Assembly: GCA_900318205.1 (NCBI GenBank)
Contig: ONJS01000033.1
Coordinates: 1 to 56,690, forward strand
DNA length: 56,690 nt
Reading direction: 5' to 3'
Source of the DNA: an uncultured Prevotellaceae bacterium
GTDB taxonomy: Bacteria > Bacteroidota > Bacteroidia > Bacteroidales > Muribaculaceae
Below, one piece after another: positions 51,609 through 56,690 of this stretch. Below the pieces are notes generated by a model. The model was not told the DNA's origin. It searched no databases and saw only the letters and a program-made list of their open reading frames with translations. Position 1 is the stretch's first letter; each line of letters begins with the position of its first letter. Made by a program: the position numbers and the translations under genes.

Positions 51609-54600
51609 AGATAAGTTGATACAGGCTAGTGCCGCCGAACTGCTGGAGAAGGAGTTGGGGTGGACGGCGGTGTATGCCTTTGATGAGGTGTTAGGGCTGG
51701 ACGGCACCTTGGGGCGCACGAGTTACAAGCAGGTGCTGTTGCCGGGGCGCTTTGCCCAAGCCCTGAAGTCGCTGAATCCATGGATGACCGGCCAGCAGGT
51801 CACCGAGGCCATCGAGCGCATGACGGAGTACATGAGCAGCCAGACGTTGATGCAGATCAACGAGCAGAAGTACCAGTACATCCGTGACGGTGTGCCCGTG
51901 ACGCGCGTCAAGCCCGGCGGCGAGACCGAGGAAGTACGCGCCAAGGTCATCGACTTTGCCTCGCCCGAGAAGAACGACTTCCTGTGCGTGCGGGAATTGT
52001 GGGTGCAGGGTGCGCTCTACAAGCGCCGTGCCGACATCGTGGGCTTTGTCAACGGTCTGCCGCTGCTGTTTGTGGAACTGAAAAATCATGACGTCGCCGT
52101 CGAGGACGCCTTCAACAAGAACTACCGCGATTACCTCGACACCATCCCGCAACTGTTCTACCACAACGCCATGGTGATGTTCAGTAACGGGGATGAGGCA
52201 CGCGTGGGCACCATCGGCTCCAAGTGGGAATTCTTCCACGAGTGGAAACGCCTTAAAGAGGAGGATGCGGGCAACATCGAGCTGCCCACCATGCTGCGCG
52301 GCATCTGCAAGAAAGAGATTTTCCTCGACCTGCTCGAGAATTTCATCCTCTATGACCACAGTGGCGGCTCGACCGTCAAAATCCTCGCCCGCAACCACCA
52401 GTACCTGGGCGTGAACCATGGCACACGCAGGGCAGCGGCAAGAGCTACTCGATGCTGTTCCTGGCGCAGAAGATCAGGCGCAAATTTGAAGGCTCGCCCA
52501 CCATCGTCGTGCTCACCGACCGCGACGAGCTGAACAAGCAGATCAGCGAGACCTTTGAGAACTGCGGCCTGTTGGGCAAGTCCAAATCCAAGGAATTCAT
52601 GGCGCAGAGTGCCGAGGACCTCATCAATAAGCTCAAGGGCAACCCCTCGTTCGTCTTCTCGCTCATTCAGAAGTTCAACGACACCGCCGCCAAGGCCGAC
52701 CCCATCTACCCCGACCACGACATCATCGTGATGAGCGACGAGGCCCACAGGACCCAGAACGGCATCTTTGCCGATAACCTGATGCACCTGCTGCCCACGG
52801 CGTGCCGCATCGGTTTCACCGGCACCCCGTTGCTGAAGAACGACAACATCACAGCGAGAACCTTCGGCGGCTATGTGAGCATCTATGACTTCAAGCGTGC
52901 AGTCGAGGACAAGGCCACCGTGCCCCTGTACTACGAGAACCGCGGCAAACGCCTGCAGGAACTCAAGAACCCCGAAATCAACGAGGAAGTCGCCGCCGCG
53001 CTCGAGGAGGCTGGTGATATGGATTCGTCGCAGCTGGCTAAGCTGGAGCGGGAGTTTGCCAAGGAGGTACACCTGCTCACCGCCAAGAAACGCCTACGCA
53101 TCGTCGCCCAGGACTTCGTGAAGCACTACAGCGACCTGTGGACTAGCGGCAAGGCAATGATGGTGTGCTTCAATAAGGTGACCTGCGTGCGCATGTACGA
53201 CTATGTGCAGGAGTACTGGCAGAAGGAAATCAAGGAGGTAGAAAAAAAGCTGACCAAATGTACGTCACAACAAGAGTACCAGGAGCTGAAGCGCAAGTTG
53301 GAGTGGATGCGGGAAACCGAGATGGCCGTGGTCGTCTCGCAGGAGCAGAACGAGATGCAGACTTTCCACAAGTGGGGCCTCGACATCGTGCCGCACCGCG
53401 AGAAGATGATGAAACGCGAGCTCGACAAGGAATTCAAGGATCCCGACTCGCGGCTGAGAATCGTGTTCGTTTGCGCCATGTGGCTCACGGGCTTTGACGT
53501 GAAGACGCTGTCGTGCCTGTATATCGACAAGCCCATGAAGGCCCACACCCTGATGCAGACCATCGCCCGCGCTAACCGTGTTGCCGAGGGCAAGACCAAC
53601 GGCCTGGTGGTAGATTATATCGGCATCGTGAAAGCCTTGAAACAGGCCCTTGCCGACTACACCGCCAATGCCAAGGGGCTGGAGGGCAACGACCCGACCA
53701 TCGACAAGGAGAAACTCATCAAGAGTGTGGACGAGACTATCGCTGCCACCCGTGAGTTCCTAAAAGAGCACGGCATCGACCTGCAAGAACTGATTGAGGC
53801 TGAGAGCTTCATGAAACTGTCCATGCTCAAGACCGCTGCCGATGCCATGTGCGCTACGGTGGAAATCAGGAAATCCTACTGCACGCTGGCCACCACGCTG
53901 CTCAACCGATGGAAATACCTCGACCGCGACGACATCACGCCCGAGCGCAAGCAAGCCAAGGACGCCATCGAGGCCATCTACAAGGAATTGCAGAAGAAGC
54001 GCAAGAGTGCCGACATCACCGACCTGAGTGTCGCCATCAACAACATCATTGATGAGCACCTGGAGATAGAGGCTGGTCAAGGAGTAGTGGGCGAATCGCG
54101 CACTCAATTTGACATCAGCAAGATTGACTTTGACCTGCTGCAGCGGGAGTTCGCCAAGGCCAAGCAGAAGAACCTGCTGCTCAAGGATGTTCAGGAACTG
54201 CTGCAGGAACGATTGGCTGAGATGCTGGCAATGAATCCGTCGCGCATCAACTTCTATGAGCGCTACCAGGAAATCATCGAGTCCTACAACCAGGAGCAGG
54301 ACCGCGCGTCCATCGAAAAACTCTTTGAGGAACTGATGGACCTCACCAAGAAGTTGAGCGAAGAGGAGCGGCGCTACGTGCGTGAGGGGTTTGAGAACGA
54401 CGAGCAACTGACGATGTATGACCTGCTGATGAAAGACGACCTCACCAAGGCCGAAATCAAGAAAATCAAGGAAGTCGCCGTCGAGCTGCTCGAGAAAATC
54501 AAGGCCCAGCTGGCGACGATGGACCACCCGTTTGAGAAGCGCGAGACCAAGGCCGCCATCATCATCACTATCCGCGACACCCTGTGGGAGATGCTGCCCG

Positions 54601-54683
54601 AGAGCTACAGCGACGAGAGCATCGATAGCTACAAGGATGCCGTGTTTGAGTATGTGCAGCAGCGGTATGGTGGGGTGGCTTAA
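51589..54683 (+). pseudogene. hsdR: type I restriction enzyme, HsdR subunit, interrupted by a short deletion/frameshift
   Basis: ATG 51589 overlaps the previous gene by 20 bases. The first frame (to 52416) carries the PD-(D/E)XK nuclease: YKRRADIVGFVNGLPLLFVE followed by LKN. At 52416/52417 the frame breaks between YLGVN and WHTQGSGKS. Family members have about 15 more residues between these, so some 40-50 bases are missing. The second frame (52419-54683) holds Walker A TQGSGKSYS, VLTDRDELN, MSDEAHRTQNG, GFTGTPLLKND, VFVCAMWLTGFDVKTLSCLY and TIARANRV, then the C-terminal helical domain. Intact, the subunit would translocate and cut DNA. As written, restriction should be lost unless the break is an assembly error. 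Confidence 0.88.
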
Positions 54684-54691
54684 CTGAATAG

Positions 54692-54736
54692 ATACTATAG
54701 AAACTATAGAGGCTATAGGGGCTATAGGGGCTATAG
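54692..54736. repeat. 9-bp tandem repeat array, left
   Basis: Five consecutive 9-bp units of the form NNNCTATAG (atactatag, aaactatag, aggctatag, gggctatag, gggctatag) lie just after the hsdR stop. Confidence 0.85.
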
Positions 54737-54770
54737 AAAAAGATAATTATTAATTGACAATAAACTGATA

Positions 54771-55526
54771 ATGGGACGCGACGACAACAGGAATCACACT
54801 GGCAGGAAGGAGGAGTTTCAGAGTATCTTCCGGCGGGTGCCTAAATGGCAGGACTTGTGGTTTTACCAGAAGTCTGAAGTGCTCTATCAGATGACGTTTG
54901 TCTTCTGCGAGCGGTTCTTGCCTAAGTTTGGGGATCGTACTGTTGACCAGATGCTGCAGGCAGCCCGCTCGGGCAAGCAAAACATTGTTGAGGGCAGTGA
55001 GGATGGCAAGACCTCAACTGAAATGGAGCTCAAGCTGCTGAATGTCGCTAGATCAAGTATCGGAGAGTTGCGGCAAGATTATGAGGATTTCCTCAAGTCC
55101 AGGAACCTGCACATCTGGAACCGTGAAGATACTCGTTTCCAACCGATGCAGGAATTCACTAAAGCCCATAACACGCTTGCTGACTATGAGCCGTTTTTCC
55201 AGAAATGGAGTGCCGAGGAGATGGCAAACGTAGGGCTCACGTTGTGCTATCAGGTGGACACGATGATGAACAAGTATATGGAGGGCTTGGAGCGCACCTT
55301 TGTCACCCAGGGAGGCATCAAGGAACGCATGCACCAAGCACGCACAGGCTACCGCCAACAACAGGACGAACGCCTCGCCGAGCTGGAAAAACTCGTGCCA
55401 CAGTTACAAGAACAGCTTGCCGAGTCTCAAGCCGCCTACCAGGACTTGAAGCAGCGGGCCCTGAAAGCCTACCACGAGCAGCAAACTGAAATTGAGCGAC
55501 TGAAAAAACTGCTGGAATCAAAATAG
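54771..55526 (+). CDS. four-helix-bundle protein (23S rRNA-intervening-sequence/bAvd-like) with coiled-coil tail
   Basis: A 251-residue helical protein. KWQDLWFYQKSEVLYQMTF, DRTVDQMLQAARSGKQNIVE, GSEDGKTSTEMELKLLNVAR and IGELRQDYEDFLKSRNL follow the pattern of the four-helix-bundle family related to 23S rRNA intervening-sequence proteins and bAvd. Residues 185-251 form a Gln/Glu/Leu-rich coiled coil (ELEKLVPQLQEQLAESQAAY). Function of such stand-alone proteins is unknown. The gene is bracketed by arrays of the same 9-bp repeat; its TAG stop falls right at the start of the right array. No retroelement reverse transcriptase is nearby. Confidence 0.72.
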   Translation: MGRDDNRNHTGRKEEFQSIFRRVPKWQDLWFYQKSEVLYQMTFVFCERFLPKFGDRTVDQMLQAARSGKQNIVEGSEDGKTSTEMELKLLNVARSSIGELRQDYEDFLKSRNLHIWNREDTRFQPMQEFTKAHNTLADYEPFFQKWSAEEMANVGLTLCYQVDTMMNKYMEGLERTFVTQGGIKERMHQARTGYRQQQDERLAELEKLVPQLQEQLAESQAAYQDLKQRALKAYHEQQTEIERLKKLLESK

Positions 55527-55589
55527 AGGCTATAGAGGCTATAGAAGCTATAGAGGCTATAGATACTATAGTTGCTATAGATACTATCA
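55527..55589. repeat. 9-bp tandem repeat array, right
   Basis: Seven consecutive 9-bp units NNNCTATAG (aggctatag, aggctatag, aagctatag, aggctatag, atactatag, ttgctatag, then atactatca). They fill the spacer between the four-helix-bundle gene and vsr. Confidence 0.85.
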
Positions 55590-55595
55590 GAGATT

Positions 55596-56105
55596 ATGGG
55601 GGATAGGATGACACGGGAGCAGCGGCATCGGTGCATGAGCCGCATCAAGGGACGCGACACCAAGCCGGAGATGGTGGTGCGGCGCTGGTTGTGGCGGCAG
55701 GGGTACCGGTACCGGCTGTGCGTGAAGGCGTTGCCGGGACGACCTGACATCGTGATGCGCAAGTGGCGGACGGTGATCTTTGTGAACGGGTGTTTCTGGC
55801 ACGGTCATGAGTGCCAAAAGCATCGCCCGGTGACCAATGCACAGTTCTGGCAGGACAAGATTACGCGCAACCGTGAGCGGGATGCGCGCAACCAGGAGCT
55901 GCTACGGGCGGCGGGTTGGCACGTGATTGTCGTGTGGGAGTGCCAGCTGACGCCGAAGTGCCGCATCGACACGCTGCGGGAGCTTGACCTGACGCTGAGC
56001 CGCATCATGCTGGAGCAGACAGGTCGGCGTAAAGGCTATGCTTTTCGCGAGGAGGAAAGCGGATGGTCACAAGCGGCTGAGCCCCCGTCAGAGTACGGCC
56101 AATAA
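55596..56105 (+). CDS. vsr: very-short-patch-repair endonuclease (Vsr)
   Basis: A 169-residue nuclease of the Vsr family, which nicks DNA 5' of T:G mismatches arising from 5-methylcytosine deamination. MSRIKGRDTKPEMVVRRWLW contains the N-terminal catalytic Glu; PGRPDIVMRKWRTVIFVNGC gives the metal-binding Asp; and GCFWHGHEC with VVWEC gives the structural-zinc Cys/His set. The position of E. coli His64 is Asn here (VNGCFWH). An ATG at 55608 (MTREQRHRCMSRIKGRD) is an alternative start. No cytosine methyltransferase is in the window. Confidence 0.9.
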   Translation: MGDRMTREQRHRCMSRIKGRDTKPEMVVRRWLWRQGYRYRLCVKALPGRPDIVMRKWRTVIFVNGCFWHGHECQKHRPVTNAQFWQDKITRNRERDARNQELLRAAGWHVIVVWECQLTPKCRIDTLRELDLTLSRIMLEQTGRRKGYAFREEESGWSQAAEPPSEYGQ

Positions 56106-56148
56106 GGGGACTCTTGTGGAAAACCACTATCAAAGAGACAAAAATGAT

Positions 56149-56192
56149 AAAGTGAAAGGTAAAGCGGTTGAAAAAGCCGCTTTTTTCACTTT
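56149..56192 (+). terminator. intrinsic terminator after vsr
   Basis: An inner stem AAAGCGG/CCGCTTT (56161-56167 with 56177-56183) is extended by AAAGTGAAA/TTTCACTTT (56149-56157 with 56184-56192). A six-T run spans 56181-56186. Confidence 0.75.
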
Positions 56193-56281
56193 TAAAAGAT
56201 GAAAACTAAGGTTTTCAAAGAGCCTATAAATAAGCCATTTTGAGTTCCAAAAAGGGTGTCAAAAAAAGGTGGTGAAAATAT

Positions 56282-56312
56282 TTTGTCAGTAATAAAATAA
56301 TGCCTAATTTTG
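56282..56312 (+). promoter_or_regulatory. promoter of citD
   Basis: TTTG (56282-56285), 19 bases, TAATTTTG (56305-56312): full consensus. The leader to ATG 56449 is about 130 bases and AT-rich; no riboswitch was recognised. Otherwise the 56106-56448 spacer holds only the terminator. Confidence 0.65.
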
Positions 56313-56448
56313 GGCGTTTTTAAATAAAGCTTTGCCATGGCTGAACCATTAAAATCGTGTTAGGCTTGCGCAAGTTTTTAAATAACCATCTAATTGACTA
56401 CATTAACGAACTTTTATTAATATTTTAAAAACGTTTTTAATCTAAAAA

Positions 56449-56690
56449 ATGGAGATCAAAACGGCAATGGCCGGAACGCTTGAATCCGGCGACATTTTCA
56501 TCCAGATTGCGCCCAACGACAACGCTGGACTGCACATTGATCTTGAAAGCACGGTAGCCTACCAGTTTGGCGACCAAATCAAGAAAGTTATCACCGAGAC
56601 CCTGCAGGGCCTGGGCATCGACCAAGCCGAGGTGAAAGCCACGGACAAGGGAGCCCTGGACTGCACCATCCGCGCCCGCGTGACGGCAGC
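56449..56690 (+). CDS. citD: citrate lyase acyl-carrier protein (gamma subunit), 3' end off window
   Basis: The first 80 codons of a CitD-type protein. MEIKTAMAGTLESGDIFIQI contains the Ser (AGTLESGD) that carries the phosphoribosyl-dephospho-CoA prosthetic group, and IDLESTVAYQFGDQIKKVI is typical. It presents acyl groups to the citrate lyase catalytic subunits, cleaving citrate to acetate and oxaloacetate in the cytosol. The frame is open at the right edge, and citE/citF would be expected to follow outside the window. Confidence 0.88.
   Translation, partial: MEIKTAMAGTLESGDIFIQIAPNDNAGLHIDLESTVAYQFGDQIKKVITETLQGLGIDQAEVKATDKGALDCTIRARVTA

Noticed and set aside
54771-55526. Diversity-generating retroelement accessory gene (avd)
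   Set aside because: The four-helix-bundle similarity is real, but no reverse transcriptase or template/variable repeat pair is seen nearby.
54692-55589. Possible CRISPR array (short regular repeats)
   Set aside because: Units are 9 bp with no unique spacers between them; they are simple tandem repeats, and no cas genes are present.
1-56690. tRNA or rRNA genes
   Set aside because: No cloverleaf with GTTCGA-type T-loop or rRNA sequence was recognised on either strand, though a covariance-model scan was not possible.

Overview
The window reads as chromosomal DNA of a Bacteroidales bacterium, most likely a gut lineage such as Muribaculaceae or Prevotellaceae; the family cannot be fixed from this sequence alone. 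Many genes are preceded by the Bacteroidota-type promoter (TAnnTTTG, several with TTTG 19-20 bases upstream) and lack strong Shine-Dalgarno sites. Secreted proteins carry dockerin tails and BspA-type leucine-rich repeats. The L13 start context, the L25 length and the type I restriction genes also fit this order. No tRNA, rRNA or CRISPR array was recognised.

Layout. 1-12.4 kb: a secreted protein running off the left edge, htpG, an L,D-transpeptidase lipoprotein, a CotH-kinase/dockerin protein, a small protein with rfbB, a patatin-type outer-membrane phospholipase and a BspA-like LRR_5/dockerin protein. 12.8-21 kb: a small ORF or RNA candidate, then a five-gene minus-strand operon: RND efflux MFP, RND pump, outer-membrane factor, unknown lipoprotein, and outer-membrane phospholipase A. 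21-29 kb: iorA-iorB-aminotransferase, a MalY-type PLP enzyme, dapF, and an ADP-forming acyl-CoA synthetase. Together these resemble an amino-acid to aryl-acid fermentation route with ATP recovery. 29-30.2 kb: a REP-associated (Y1/HUH) transposase, frameshifted and flanked by two copies of a double-hairpin repeat. 30.3-34 kb: a 1212-residue DUF285/dockerin/Fib_succ_major surface protein. 34.2-39.5 kb: a translation cluster (rplM, rpsI, rpsB, tsf, rplY, pth, hslR-like) with structured leaders and terminators. 39.5-43.9 kb: an AddB-like nuclease and DNA polymerase III delta' on the minus strand.

44.1-56.1 kb is a defence island. A type I restriction-modification operon (hsdM, hsdS, hsdR) is interrupted between hsdS and hsdR by two AT-rich genes: an AlbA_2(Schlafen-like)-DUF2971 protein, and a 918-residue fusion of an HD domain, an Hsp90-like GHKL ATPase and a C-terminal Fic fold with a degenerate active-site motif. 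A 28-bp exact copy of the 3' end of hsdS lies just after the first of these genes, which suggests it was inserted as a cassette. Downstream are a four-helix-bundle protein bracketed by 9-bp tandem repeats, and a vsr-type endonuclease. The window ends inside citD.

Three genes are broken: iorA (short deletion at the thiamine-diphosphate motif), the transposase (one missing base) and hsdR (short deletion just before Walker A). They may be pseudogenes, strain variants or assembly errors. The HD-GHKL-Fic protein with its AlbA_2-DUF2971 neighbour inside the restriction operon is the best candidate for an undescribed system.
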